Source: Plasmodium coatneyi (lineage: Eukaryota > Apicomplexa > Aconoidasida > Haemosporida > Plasmodiidae). Taken from it: 64,000 nt of DNA. The notes beneath the pieces are model-generated. The model was not told the DNA's origin. It saw only the letters and a list, made by a program, of their open reading frames with translations, and ran no database searches. Of this stretch, positions 11,621 to 23,006 are shown one piece after another (positions within the stretch are counted from its first letter, which is position 1; each line of letters starts with the position of its first letter). The position numbers were made by a program, and so were the translations under genes. The stretch lies in the NCBI RefSeq assembly GCF_001680005.1, contig NC_033558.1:154501-218500 (forward strand), read 5' to 3'.

Positions 11621-14600
11621 TTACGTAAAACAACTCGCCGGCAAACCACTAAAAGCGCAGTGAAAGCCTCCCCACAGAATGGTGATACGCTTAATTTTTA
11701 AGTTCAAAAAATTGTAAATGGCATCAAAGTCGAAAGTGGAGCTGCTAAACGTGAGGATAATCGTCTTCAAGTGGGTGTCCACGTCGTAACTACCATCAGT
11801 GTAGTTGATGTAAACTCCTTTTTTAAAGTTACTTAAAAACGTGTTAACATGCACAGAATGTTTTAGTCTTTTTTTTTTAAATTCTTCTGGGGATCTCATA
11901 TCAATAATTATGTAATTATCAAGAGATAATTCGTTCGCCAAGTCTGTGACGTATACAAATGGAAACATGGGAAAGTTACACATCCTAACAAGATCTTCCC
12001 TTTTGAATCTCTTCTTAACTTTTTTATTTGTTAACTTGTAGTACACGCACTTTGTTCCGTTGTTTTCATTTTTTATTTTTTTCTTTCCCCCCCCGATCTT
12101 TTTATCTTCACATTTATAATTTGTCACGACGTCCGTTTCATAGTGAGAGAACTCACTTAAGTTTTTTTTTTTTTTGTTTATCTTGTAATTGCGTAAAAAT
12201 AATTCGCAGTGATGCGCAACGCCTCGCGTTTTTGCGTTGGCCATTTGTGCGTCTCCTCTTTGATCTTCCCGCGTGACCGCTGGTGAAAGGAAGTTGGCAG
12301 AGTCGCCACTTTCCCCCCAGTTGTTGTCATCGTTTAATTTTTTATGTTTTGTTTTTTTCAGTTCTAATTTTTCATTCTTTAATTTGTCTGTTTCAGTTGT
12401 CCTACTAACCAATCCATTTTTAATTAAAATTGTCCTCCCTTTGGAGGGAACCTGTCCCCCTTTTTTCCTGTACACCCTAAACGTATCCCTATGCACGTAA
12501 TAGCGCACCCAGTTGGCGTCCCCGAGCAGATAGGGCAAGTAGTTAATATGGGCCCGTTCATTTTCAAGCAGGTTCGCATTATTGTTGGGATTCTTCGCCC
12601 GTTCATGGATGTTCGTTTCTTCATCAAGGCCGCACCCCACCTGGGGAAACTGCAACTGCGACATCGGGCAGCTGCTAAACATATCCATGGAGGTCTTCAA
12701 AACGAAATTTAGGTTCACCAAACAAGCTAGCGAAAATATATTCTTGTAAAAATTCTCCCTGCACATGTTCATAACAATGTGCCTTTTCAGATAAATCAAA
12801 ATGCTCAAGCAGACAAAAAAAAGGTAACATCTTGGCTGAGTAAGAATCCTATCCAGTAACCAAAAGAATTTTTGCGCATCGAAGAAGTTTGCAAATAGGG
12901 AGCACACCCAACTGTAAAGCACCTTCTCCACGTTGATGTCGTTTTTAAAAAAAAATAAAGTCAATTCGGGGGCGTAATAACTTAGCAGGCAATTAAAGGT
13001 GTAGGCGAATTTTCGCCAGTTCTTCTCACTTGTGTATAGATCCAGCAAATATTTCTGCACCACCCGCTTGGTGCACTTGTAACATAAGTATGTACTATCA
13101 TAGTAGAGTAGACATAATGGAAGGAGCAAACTCCTCAGGTGTTTATTTCTTACCCCCAATTTTATGCTAAGTAGTAATTCCAACGTGAGTATTCTCTTCG
13201 CAAATTGGGGGCTTCCCACCAGGTCGTTATATCGCCTGCGTCTTTTAAGAAAATATTTCAACGATAATTTGGTTGTTTCGAAAGGGTCATTATGGATAGT
13301 CCCCTCTTTTTCATCTCCCCCATTGTAAGCTTTATCATATCTTCCATTTATGTTTCCATTCAACTCGTGAATCCTCCCTTTGGATCCCCAATTTGGTGAC
13401 GAATTTTCTCCTGACGGATTAACGGACAGTTCTGCTCTGCCCTTAGAAAGGGCCTCACAAATTAAGCGTCTCATTTTATTTTTCTTCCCCGGTGTCTGTC
13501 TGACCAGTAAACAGTACCTATACCCAAGCAGCGTCAGGTAGGCCATCCCCCGCATGTGTCCTGGAAATCCTCTCCTCACCTCTTTCTCTAATTCGTCACT
13601 GTTGAGCGGGTCGAAGGTTAGCAATTTCTGCAGTTTTAAGTGGAGGCTATACTGGTGCAGGAAGGAGTGATCCTTTTCATACACGCATGTCACCTTGTTC
13701 AATGGGTTGTATCCATCCCTGTCCACCTTCGACTGGACTAACCTATAGGCATCCTCCAGCGCATCGTAAAATTCAACCAGCCTCACCCCAAGCACTTTCT
13801 TCGCGCCGCAATCGCGCAACGGAAAAGACGTATATCTCTCTTCCGTGGGAATGTTGAAAAAGAATGAATGGGCAGTACCCTCCTCGTGTGTTACTACTTC
13901 AGACATGTTATTTGGGGTAACACCTCCATAACGCTGCTCCTGTTTGGTAACCGTCACCCCATCGGACGGGTATGCGTTCGTCTGTACCGAAATGACACCC
14001 CGATGAATGATCCTACTGAGTTTGCTCTTCTTACCCATGAGGAATTTTCTCCCCTTCACAGAGATGGTGTATCCATTTGTGCAGCTCCCTCTGGTGAACA
14101 AATCCGCACGACACTTCACCATTCTGTAGGTACACCTCAACCTCCCACTTCGTCGTGAATACGTTACATTTGAGTCCCCTCTGACGAAGTGCGAATACAC
14201 GTTAAGCACGCCTTCGTATCTCCCCAACAGAAGGAGTTTAAAAAAGCGAAAAAAAAAAAACTCGTAAAACTGTTTCTCCTTTGTATAGACTATGTAAGGC
14301 AATTTCAAAACGCTACATGCCTTGTTAACCCCATTTAGGTAGAGCAGTTCGTTGAAAAAGTCCATTTTATACAACATACCAAACCAGAGATGTATGTCCT
14401 TCGTCGTTATAAAATGTTTGCTCTCCAGTTGGTCTTCCCTGACATTGCTTCTGACGTATTCTACTGCGTACTGGTTGTAATGGGTTGGTTCGAATTTCTC
14501 TTCTTCCCTCAAATGGGATAGACAATTTGGTGGTGTCTCTCCCTGTTGGGGGGTTATCACCACGTGGTTGTTATTTTTCATGGGGTATGGATCATCACAT

Positions 14601-16306
14601 CTTGGGGAAGGAACCCCCTGTTCTGGAATCCTCCCTTGTGATTGTTCCTCTCCCCACTCCTCCATTAAGACACTAGCACCTAGCGGGTAAATGGATGAGT
14701 GCCCCCCCCGTGGATAGAAGTACGGGTGAGAAAGGAGCGAAGAGGAACCATGTTCCTCACCACCTCGTAAAGACAAACACTTGTGCAGAAGGTTAAAAAA
14801 AAAAATCCTCTCATTTTCTGCACCCTCTTCCTGCATTATTTTTTCCACGTTTTGCTTCAACACGTGCAGAGTGAAAAATTCAGACAACATCTTCTCGACC
14901 CACTTGACGAATCGGACACTTACGCTGACGTTGAAGAGCAGTTCGATGTGGCTCTTCACCACCCGGTAGGTCAGCAGGTTGGCATGGAAGCAATTATTCT
15001 TAGCGCATTTTTTCTTTATGCAACCCACCCCACCACGATAGCCCCCCTTCCCAAATGAGCGAAAGAGGACGTATACATTCATGTCTAGGAGGCTGACCTC
15101 CTGCGTAGGATCGACTTCCGCAAAAAGGTGATAAACCTTCGTATACAGAAGGAACACAAAGATGGCCTTCACCTTTTCCAACGTGTCTTCCCCCTCCGCT
15201 GGTTTGTCAATATAGAGGGAAGTCTCATCACCATCGGGGTGTCTGCCACGTGGCTTCGTTTCTTCCTCGTTCATTTGGCGCATCCGCTGGAGGGTCCCCA
15301 AAACTTCGTGAAGTTCATTCAAGAGGGGGTTCCCCCCGGTGGACTCACCACAAATGGGTTCACAATTCCTCACGAGGAAGTCAAAGTCAAATATTCCGTT
15401 CACCAACTGTAGGATGATAATCCCCACGTTGAAGACATCCACATGTTTGAAGACGTCATATTTGGAAGACCCTTTCCTTTTACCATTCGCTAAATCGTTG
15501 AGCAAGAAAAAAGGGGGGAAGTACAAAGGGTTACCAACAAACCGACTAACAAGCTGTTTGTCTGCACGGGGGATACTCATCCGTTTGAACCTCTTTTTTT
15601 CACCAGTTTCTTCTCCCTTCACATTGGTGACAGTCTCTGCTTCGAACGGGGGGACCCGCCCCAATGTGCTCTTAAAAAAATTGTCACACTGATCAGTCTC
15701 ACCACGGCAGTAGCTACCAAACAAGTAGGACATGCAGTAGTTGTGGATTTTTACTTCCCCCTTGGGTGTTACAAGAATATCCCTCAACGTTAGGTTTAAA
15801 AGTTTTATTCCTTTGGAGTGTAAATAGTTAACTGCAGAAAGGATTTGTCGAACAATTTCTTTCATAGAATGTGCATCGATGAGCTTCCTCCTGGAGATGC
15901 TTCCCTCCTGGGGAAAACTCAAGCAATCATTTACCGCTCTTCTGTTTATTGCTTTCCTGACGCATTTAAAATTGATCAGGTCCATTTCTTCCTCGCCCAG
16001 CAGATCATACAGGGATAAGGAGTAGTACTCAGAGGACAATACAAAGTCATCTTCCCTTCGACATAAACTGAAATAACTGCACACATTAGGATGGTTCAGG
16101 CGTTTTACTTTTTCAAATTTGCTGGCAATTGAGCTGTACTTATTGAAATGGTTCCCTTTTTCTGTCTTGTCAGATGGTACTCCGTCTCCTCTTCCTTCTG
16201 ATATAACCTTGTTATGTTTCTTTTTTCTTTTTTTTTTTCCCTCATCAAGGGAGTAGCTTTGAATCCCCAGTAGGAATTCAGACGACTGGCAACGTTGGTG
16301 GAACAT
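11621..16306 (-). CDS. TBCK: TBCK-like protein: pseudokinase, TBC and rhodanese domains
   Basis: Single-exon gene of 1561 residues. The domain order is that of TBCK (TBC-domain-containing kinase). A kinase-like domain occupies about residues 54-330, a Rab-GAP TBC domain about 915-1180, and a C-terminal rhodanese domain about 1439-1561. The kinase region is degenerate. The position of the catalytic HRD reads LNLTLRD (near residue 169), followed by ILV, and there is no DFG, so it is probably inactive, as in animal TBCK. The TBC part keeps the RG-start (HMRGMAYLTLLG) and the helices ending with FWLLDRIL, but I see neither an IxxDxxR arginine finger nor a YxQG glutamine finger. The rhodanese part has IIIDMRSPEEF and a C-terminal ILWGGF. 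Low-complexity inserts make it longer than the human protein of about 890 residues. Family confidence is high. GAP activity is doubtful. Confidence 0.85.
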   Translation of the reverse strand: MFHQRCQSSEFLLGIQSYSLDEGKKKRKKKHNKVISEGRGDGVPSDKTEKGNHFNKYSSIASKFEKVKRLNHPNVCSYFSLCRREDDFVLSSEYYSLSLYDLLGEEEMDLINFKCVRKAINRRAVNDCLSFPQEGSISRRKLIDAHSMKEIVRQILSAVNYLHSKGIKLLNLTLRDILVTPKGEVKIHNYCMSYLFGSYCRGETDQCDNFFKSTLGRVPPFEAETVTNVKGEETGEKKRFKRMSIPRADKQLVSRFVGNPLYFPPFFLLNDLANGKRKGSSKYDVFKHVDVFNVGIIILQLVNGIFDFDFLVRNCEPICGESTGGNPLLNELHEVLGTLQRMRQMNEEETKPRGRHPDGDETSLYIDKPAEGEDTLEKVKAIFVFLLYTKVYHLFAEVDPTQEVSLLDMNVYVLFRSFGKGGYRGGVGCIKKKCAKNNCFHANLLTYRVVKSHIELLFNVSVSVRFVKWVEKMLSEFFTLHVLKQNVEKIMQEEGAENERIFFFNLLHKCLSLRGGEEHGSSSLLSHPYFYPRGGHSSIYPLGASVLMEEWGEEQSQGRIPEQGVPSPRCDDPYPMKNNNHVVITPQQGETPPNCLSHLREEEKFEPTHYNQYAVEYVRSNVREDQLESKHFITTKDIHLWFGMLYKMDFFNELLYLNGVNKACSVLKLPYIVYTKEKQFYEFFFFRFFKLLLLGRYEGVLNVYSHFVRGDSNVTYSRRSGRLRCTYRMVKCRADLFTRGSCTNGYTISVKGRKFLMGKKSKLSRIIHRGVISVQTNAYPSDGVTVTKQEQRYGGVTPNNMSEVVTHEEGTAHSFFFNIPTEERYTSFPLRDCGAKKVLGVRLVEFYDALEDAYRLVQSKVDRDGYNPLNKVTCVYEKDHSFLHQYSLHLKLQKLLTFDPLNSDELEKEVRRGFPGHMRGMAYLTLLGYRYCLLVRQTPGKKNKMRRLICEALSKGRAELSVNPSGENSSPNWGSKGRIHELNGNINGRYDKAYNGGDEKEGTIHNDPFETTKLSLKYFLKRRRRYNDLVGSPQFAKRILTLELLLSIKLGVRNKHLRSLLLPLCLLYYDSTYLCYKCTKRVVQKYLLDLYTSEKNWRKFAYTFNCLLSYYAPELTLFFFKNDINVEKVLYSWVCSLFANFFDAQKFFWLLDRILTQPRCYLFFVCLSILIYLKRHIVMNMCRENFYKNIFSLACLVNLNFVLKTSMDMFSSCPMSQLQFPQVGCGLDEETNIHERAKNPNNNANLLENERAHINYLPYLLGDANWVRYYVHRDTFRVYRKKGGQVPSKGRTILIKNGLVSRTTETDKLKNEKLELKKTKHKKLNDDNNWGESGDSANFLSPAVTREDQRGDAQMANAKTRGVAHHCELFLRNYKINKKKKNLSEFSHYETDVVTNYKCEDKKIGGGKKKIKNENNGTKCVYYKLTNKKVKKRFKREDLVRMCNFPMFPFVYVTDLANELSLDNYIIIDMRSPEEFKKKRLKHSVHVNTFLSNFKKGVYINYTDGSYDVDTHLKTIILTFSSSTFDFDAIYNFLNLKIKRITILWGGFHCAFSGLPASCFT

Positions 16307-18210
16307 TTCGTCGTCCTTGTGGTGGTGGTGGTGGCCGAAGCATAACGATGTGGTACTCCCCCCTTTTCACATAGGTAATTGCCTTCCTGGGTGCACCTCT
16401 CCAAGGTAATCAAACTGGCGAAGTCGGGGTTAATGGAGTTTTGTGCGTCGATCTGTTCTTCCCCCCAACGTTGTGTAGGCTCTCCTTGCTCCTGTGGGGT
16501 GAGGCTCATGTGAGGGGGCATCTTCTGAAGGATGCACACCGGGGGAAATCGCCTTCCGCACATTGAAAAAAAAAAAAAAAAAAAGCCACAATCGCAACAC
16601 GACCATATAGCCACCCCTCCGATTAACGCATTCGAGTTGTAACCCTTCGTGTGTTCCCCTGTTACCGATCCTTCATAGCCATTCCCGTTTGGCAAAAAAA
16701 ATATACAGGCGCCCTTCCCCAATGCACCTTCGCTTCTCCTATTTCCCCCCTAAATTATTTTCTGCCTCTGCGAAAATATCGGAAAAAAAAAATTCAACAA
16801 AAAAAGGAGAAGCCCTCACGCAATCACATTTGCTCTCTACAATTTGTTCGTTTTTTTTTTTTTTTTATACCTTCAAAATGGTTACAAAGTTGGGGCGAAG
16901 GTAGTGACGCCACTGAACGGGACACACAAAAAGGCCGCCCCTTTAAGGGCCAGGCAATTAGAGCCTAACACGCAGCAACGGCCCAAGCGGTAACGCCAAA
17001 CGGGCTACTACTTGTATTATTATTTTTCCCTACCACGTGAGTATCCGATTGCGCCATTTTTTTTTTTCCTCCCTTCGGGTTACCGCTGCGTGGATCGGTA
17101 CTGGTGCCATGTCAACATACACCCGCGGTTCGCCGGTGGCCTATTTGTAACTACGTGTATACAGCACCTATGCAATTTGGCATGGATCCCTCTCTTTTTC
17201 TTTTTCCGATGCCCCTCCCCCACGCGGCGTCCCTTAAGCAAGCCGGAAGGAGAAAAAAGAAAAGGTACCACAGGATAAATGCAAAAAATTGTAAAAAAAA
17301 CTGCAGAGTCCCTTGGCCAGAAAAAAAACCAACTGTTACATCCCTTTGTATTTCCTTTTTATAGGGAAATTTCAAAGAAATCTTTTTTTTTTTTTTATAA
17401 AAAAGCATATGCGGATACAAGTGTATAAATATAAAACGCAGTTCATTTTTTTAGCACATGTTTTGGATACGTCATTGTTATGTAAATGCTTAGCCGCTTT
17501 TCCTTTTTCACTTTGTTTTTCCTCTTTGTGCTTCACTTATTGCGTATCCTACTTTGTGTTTCCCCCTTTTTTTTCTTTTTCCTACTGGGTCAGGCGAACA
17601 TTGCTTTCGCTGTCACGCCACACGCCTTGCCCATTTTGCTTTACAAGCGTGGCGTAAATGAGCTACCCAATTTTTTCAACTGCAACTGCTTGCATTGTAG
17701 TTATGCTAACGCTTAGCACCTACAGATAATTCTTCCATCCCTTCATTGTGCGTCCCCTTTTTATTTCCCCTGCGGTTCCTTAGTCGATAGAACGTAATGT
17801 TCATGAGCCTGTGCAGGTAGGCTCGTCGTGCCAGTGTAGAAACGCATTACGTGTGCGAACAAGCAGGGAAACACACAACCGTTAGTGTAGAACAGATTCC
17901 TTACCTGCTACGCACACTGTTTAGTTCGCTCCGACCATGTGGTCACCCCAAGAAGTATGATCCTTCCCCCCTGCAGATCCCCCTAACGGATGAGTATTCT
18001 ACCCCTTATGATGAAGCTTCAATGATACAAAATAAAACACCACTGCAAGAAGGAGAAGATAATTCTAATAAAGAGGGCAGCTGTCCATTCCGTTCGATAT
18101 AGTTTCTCCTCCTGTGAGGGGCAGATTAGCAGCCTGGGAGGAGGGCACACACAGCCGCAGCCACGTGGCAAGCGCCGTAACCCCCTAAATGGGAACCCCG
18201 TAGAGGCAAA
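16307..18210. other. Divergent intergenic region (TBCK / SPEN-type gene)
   Basis: About 1.9 kb between two divergent start codons, probably two promoters and 5' untranslated regions. It has T and A runs at about 16565-16583, 16851-16866 and 17384-17396. A nested inverted repeat at 17792-17852 is listed separately. No credible gene. Confidence 0.5.
17792..17852. other. Nested inverted repeat upstream of the SPEN-type gene
   Basis: ACGTAATG (17792-17799) is complementary to CATTACGT (17845-17852). Inside it GAGCCT (17805-17810) is complementary to AGGCTC (17819-17824) with an 8-base loop. It would form a two-tier hairpin about 360 bp before the start codon at 18211. Role unknown. Confidence 0.45.
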
Positions 18211-21200
18211 ATGTGGTTTAAAAATATCTACTCGAAAGAGGAAGGAAGGGAGAAGAACTTTGCCGGTCAGGAAGATGCCATCGACTATGATGAAGAGGAG
18301 CAACAGAGGAGGGACGGTATGGAAGACGCTCCGCAGGAAGACAATGCCGCAGAGAGCACGCAACAAAGGGAAGACCCCTCCGATGAGGAGGAGGAGGAGG
18401 AGTGCCCCCTGGACGATACCCAAGTGAACGAACAAATTGAAAACATCCTAAATAACATGACGTCCGATGAGGAGGAAGAAGGAGAAGTGGTAGAGGACGA
18501 AATACCATACGATCGAATTGAAACAAAAAACGAGCTAAACAAAGAAGTGATTCTTCTGAACTTTTATGCAGACATGTCCAGTCAGAGGTTAACCTCCCTC
18601 ATGAGTGTCTTTGGGAAAGTGAAAAACTCTTTCATAGACGACAATGAGGGGGTCCACGTAATCTTCAATTCGGTTAGGAGCTCCAAAAGGGCGAAGGAAT
18701 TTCTCGATAATTTAAAGGTTAAGAATAGGAGAATACAAGTCATTTACGGGACGTATGAGGAAAGGAGAGACGATCCCCGCATTGGTGGTGCATCTGCAGG
18801 GGGGGAGTATACCGTTGGTATCCTCGGGGATGACGCTCCTAACGCAGGCGAAGTGAGGGGAACTCCCAACGGTGCTTACACCACTTCGCATGGTAACAGA
18901 TTAACCAACTATAAAAACGGAAAGACACCCGTAAAGCTATATAAAAATAGGAAATATTACCTGAACACGGTTCCCACACATGAGCAAAACAGAGTGGGTA
19001 ATAATTTTCCATACAACAGTCAAGTCAAAGGGATGGTGCCACATGTGAAGACCAACACGTTCTTTGTCCCACCGTCCTCCAGTGGAAATATGGTGAACGA
19101 ATTTATTCCTCCGTCTGAACTGCCCTTCAATCAACAGGAGAAGGCACCCATGAACAATCACATGCACAACCACCATCCGGATCAGACCACCCTGCACGAC
19201 ATGCCTACCTTCAATAACGTTTCTAATTATGTGCAGCACCCCCCTCCTCCTCCTCCCCCAACGTCACGAACTCTGTATAACCAGTCGTTTACGGAATCGG
19301 GCAGGGGTAGCCATATTGAACCCTACCCTCATTATAACCACCCCAACAACCCACCAGGTAACAACCTCAGCAACCACCCCAACAACCACCTAGGGAGTAT
19401 TGGCACTTTAAATAGAATGCTAAATAGGAGCGTGCTACCCCCCCACGTGACGATAAAAAAAATAACTGATCATTTTCCCAACACATTCCATTCAGGCATG
19501 TATAAAAAGAACAGCTTTGAAGCCCCCCCTGGAAATCCACCCTATGTATCCTACTCCAATCAACCTCCGACCTCTAGTAGGAACCTACACATGAAGGGAG
19601 TGCCTCCCCCCCCTCACGGTGAAACGGGCATGACAAATCCGATTGGAGGAAACCACCCCCCTGTTTCGATCATCCCCCATTCCAGGGACTTACCGACCGC
19701 TTCCACAGGACCTCTCTATAACAACAGCTTCCATAAATACCATCCTAGTAACGATCAGTACCATGGTGGGAACATGTCCTACGGGAACCTCACCAACAGT
19801 GAGGATTACCCTACTGGTCATGGGCTCTACAACAACCATGAGGAGTACGGCCCTCACTCAGCCCACACAATGAAACCACCGAAAATTACAAAATACGGCA
19901 GAACAGTTAAGCATAGTAGATACCAGCACCCGCTACTGGCACCCGAAAGGGAATCATTCCAGAATGAGGAGCCAATCGAATACACCCCATTTAATGAGGA
20001 CAACCCGTTCGGGATCAGTGAAGAAAATAAAATGGTAGACAATCCTACCTGGAATGATAGGAAGACAAAACAGGTTCTAGAATGGGATCAAGATGCATCT
20101 GTGGAAAAGAATCACCTCGATTTTGTAGACTCCTTTGGGTCAGCCAAAATATTTAACCGATACTTGCTCGTAACGGACATTCCAGACCACCTGGATAATG
20201 AGAACAAACTGAAGGAATACATTAGTGGGTTATTTGAGAACGAGAAAATGCGTCACTTCTCTGTGGAGGTCTCCCTCTTTGTTTCCGTCGAGGTGGACGA
20301 GGAGAGGCTCTTTAAGAATGCCACCAAGGGGGAGCATGACGATGCGCCGATCAAGGGGGAGGAAGAAGATGCGCCCGTCAAGGTGGAGGAAGAAGATGCT
20401 CCCGTCAAGGTGGAAGAAGCAACCAAGAAAGAGGAGGAAGCACCAAACGGGGAAGGTGCACTCAATGGGGAAGATGCAACGAAGGAGGAAGCGGAGGAGA
20501 AACCCAAGGGGGCCAAGCGTAGGGGTGCGAAGAAGGCGGCTGCACCCAAGCAGAGGAAGAGGCGAGGGAAGGCCAAGGAGGAGGTAGATCAAGCGGATCA
20601 AACGGAGCAAATAGAACAAGTGCAGCAAGTGGAACAGGCAGATAAAACGGATCAAACGGAGCAGGTGGATCAAGTGGATAAAACGGACCAGGCGGAGAAC
20701 CCTCCCCCCGGGAAGAGATATGCTCACCTGACCTTCCGAACCATTAAGAGCTGCGTGGAGGTGAAAAAAGCGCTGGAGAAAAATAATTTTAAAGTGACCT
20801 TCTCTGCCCCGAGCAAAGCCAACGTCTGTCTCTGGGTAGGAAACCTTTTAAGAAGTTATTTTGTCCAAACAGCGAATGTACTAAAAAGCATGTTCATGCA
20901 TTTTGGTCCATTGAAAAACGTAAAATATGTGTCTGACAAAAGTTGTCTCTTCCTCCAGTACTGCAATGTGTCTGACGCTATTAAGGCGAGGAACCACCTG
21001 TATGGATTGCAGGTTTCAAATAATAGCATGCTTAACATAGACTTTTCTGCTTTTGGCGAATGGGAAGGAAAACAACACAAGGTCAGTTTTACTAGGAAAA
21101 GGTTGTTAGATGCACTTGCCTACGATAATGGGAAGGTTAAAGAGAGGTTAGAGTCTACCCTGAAGAAGAGGAACACTGGGTTTATCGACTCAAAGGTTAT

Positions 21201-22595
21201 GCATCTCCTAAAGAAGGAAGGTCATCATGGAAGTTATACCGGAGGAGGGGGGATGCGCCTTAAAAGACATGCCACGGATAAGTGGGATGACTACAATGTA
21301 AAGAGAAGACCACACATGGATGGAAAACGTTCACCTAGCACATCCTTGCATAGGAGGAAATATAGATCTTATCACGTTGACTCTTATCCTAATGGTAACT
21401 CTGCCAGTGAGAGAACACGTGGTCCGGGCGACCATTCAAGATACGATAAGAGAGAATCGAGACGGTCTTCCAAAAGGAAGGGAATGACCACGCCAGATTA
21501 CTCTCACCATGATGATCACCACCATGACGAGTACCACCATGACCACCACGACGATCACCACCGTCATTACCACCATAGACGGCACAAGAGGAGAAGAAGC
21601 CGAAATGGAACAAGTGCGGACCGTGGGGATGCCGCTGGGTACAACTCTCCAGGGGAAGGAGGAGGTTCAGCAAGTGACCTCACCAAGGGTGCCACCATTC
21701 GAGACCATGCACAAGACAACACAGACAGTGACTTCAACAGCTTGGATGACATAGAACTGAACGATTACAACGATATTCAAAAAACCGTTTCCTTCTACGT
21801 TAACCAGAAGTACAAGTGTGACTTCATCTCCAACTTTTACGACGGGAATCCGGAGCTGAAAATGTAAGTGACCAACAGCCGTGAAAAGGTCTAGGAGCGA
21901 TGAAGGACCGATGAGCGTTGTTACTTAGTCCATCTCCCTTGTTTTCATCTCCCTTGTTTTCATCTCCCTTGTTTTCATCTCCCTTGTTTTCATCTTTTTT
22001 TTTTTGGCCACCTGTTCACCCCCGCAGCTACCCCAAGCTGAACGTCGAAACGAAGAGTGACGTGCAGAATCTCATGAACATTCGGAACTCCTGCACCGAT
22101 TACTCCGTCTGGCAGTTGGGACCAAGTAAGGAAATTGCTTACCCTTACGCGTTCCTAGTGGCGTGTCTATGTAACCCTCCCTAGTGGAAGGAAGCACATC
22201 TATTCATCGTGACGTCACACATCACCTGTCCCCCCCGCAGCCGTCAAACAGAAGAAAAAGTTCCTGCACATCTGCGAACACTTTAGCAAAAAGAAAAACA
22301 TCCCCGTCATCATCGACAAGAACTTTACCATATTTATTGTCCCCATGAAGGAGGACTACCTGAAGGACCTGGGGGTGAGTGCACAAACGGGAAACCGGAA
22401 AACCGGCAAAGTGGTCACCTTGCCAAGCGTGAGGACCATCGTGGCCACCACACATAACTGTTCCACATAACTGTTCCACATAACTGTTCCACATAACTGC
22501 TTTACACAATTGCACCCCTCCATTCGTTACCCCCCCTGCAGATCGACAACCCGGACTTCATGTATGCCTTTGTCCTCCAAACGAAGAAAGCCTAG
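18211..22595 (+). CDS. SPEN/FPA-type RNA-binding protein: three RRMs and a SPOC-like C-terminus, four exons
   Basis: Exons 18211..21863, 22028..22125, 22241..22374 and 22542..22595 join with consistent phases (2, 1, 0) to give 1312 residues. RRM1 spans about 112-183 (VILLNFYADMSSQRL, GVHVIFNS). RRM2 spans about 650-868 (RYLLVTDIPDHL, YAHLTFRTIKSCVEV), but is split by a Lys/Glu/Ala- and Gln/Glu-rich insert of about 140 residues. RRM3 spans about 871-950 (VCLWVGNL, KSCLFLQYCNVSDAIKA). The last 95 residues, assembled from three tiny exons, contain VWQLGP and FTIFIVPMKEDYL, reminiscent of a SPOC domain. Three RRMs plus SPOC is the SPEN/FPA plan, involved in RNA processing and 3' end choice. An Asn/Pro/His-rich region and an RS/His-rich tail lie between. 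The RRMs are secure. SPOC is tentative. Confidence 0.8.
21931..21990 (+). repeat. 15-bp minisatellite in intron 1 of the SPEN-type gene
   Basis: Four exact copies of CATCTCCCTTGTTTT. They lie between the donor at 21864 and the acceptor ending at 22027 and supply a long pyrimidine-rich tract. Confidence 0.9.
22452..22499 (+). repeat. 13-bp minisatellite in intron 3 of the SPEN-type gene
   Basis: Three complete copies and one partial copy of ACATAACTGTTCC, inside the intron 22375-22541. Confidence 0.9.
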
Positions 22596-23006
22596 CATAG
22601 CGCAGGATTCCCTTTTTTTTTTCTTCCTTTTTTACCGCATCGAATTTATTTGTTTTACGACACACATTCATATTTTCCTTTTTTTTATGTACCTTTTGAA
22701 GATTTAAAAAAGTAATTAAAAATGAGCCAAAAAATGGGGCGCAAAAATAAGAAAAAAAAATTTAATGGTGATAAACACTAAACAAAAAAAGGACACTTTT
22801 TTTTTCTTTTTTTCCCTCCCACGTCGCTTTAAAAAAATTTTTCAAATGATGCTTTTCTCCCTTCGTCAACAGTACGTTCCATTTACGTTGCGTTCGAAGG
22901 GCAGCTACTCGTGGCCCATGGAGGCAACCCTGCTTATGGGGGGAGACAACCCCTTCAACGTGCGGCCTACCGGGTAAACCACACTGCTTTCTTCCTCCTG
23001 TGGTAA
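22596..23006. other. Convergent intergenic region
   Basis: About 410 bp between two 3' ends. It contains T and A runs (22612-22621, 22797-22806) and nothing gene-like. Probably both 3' untranslated regions. Confidence 0.55.
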
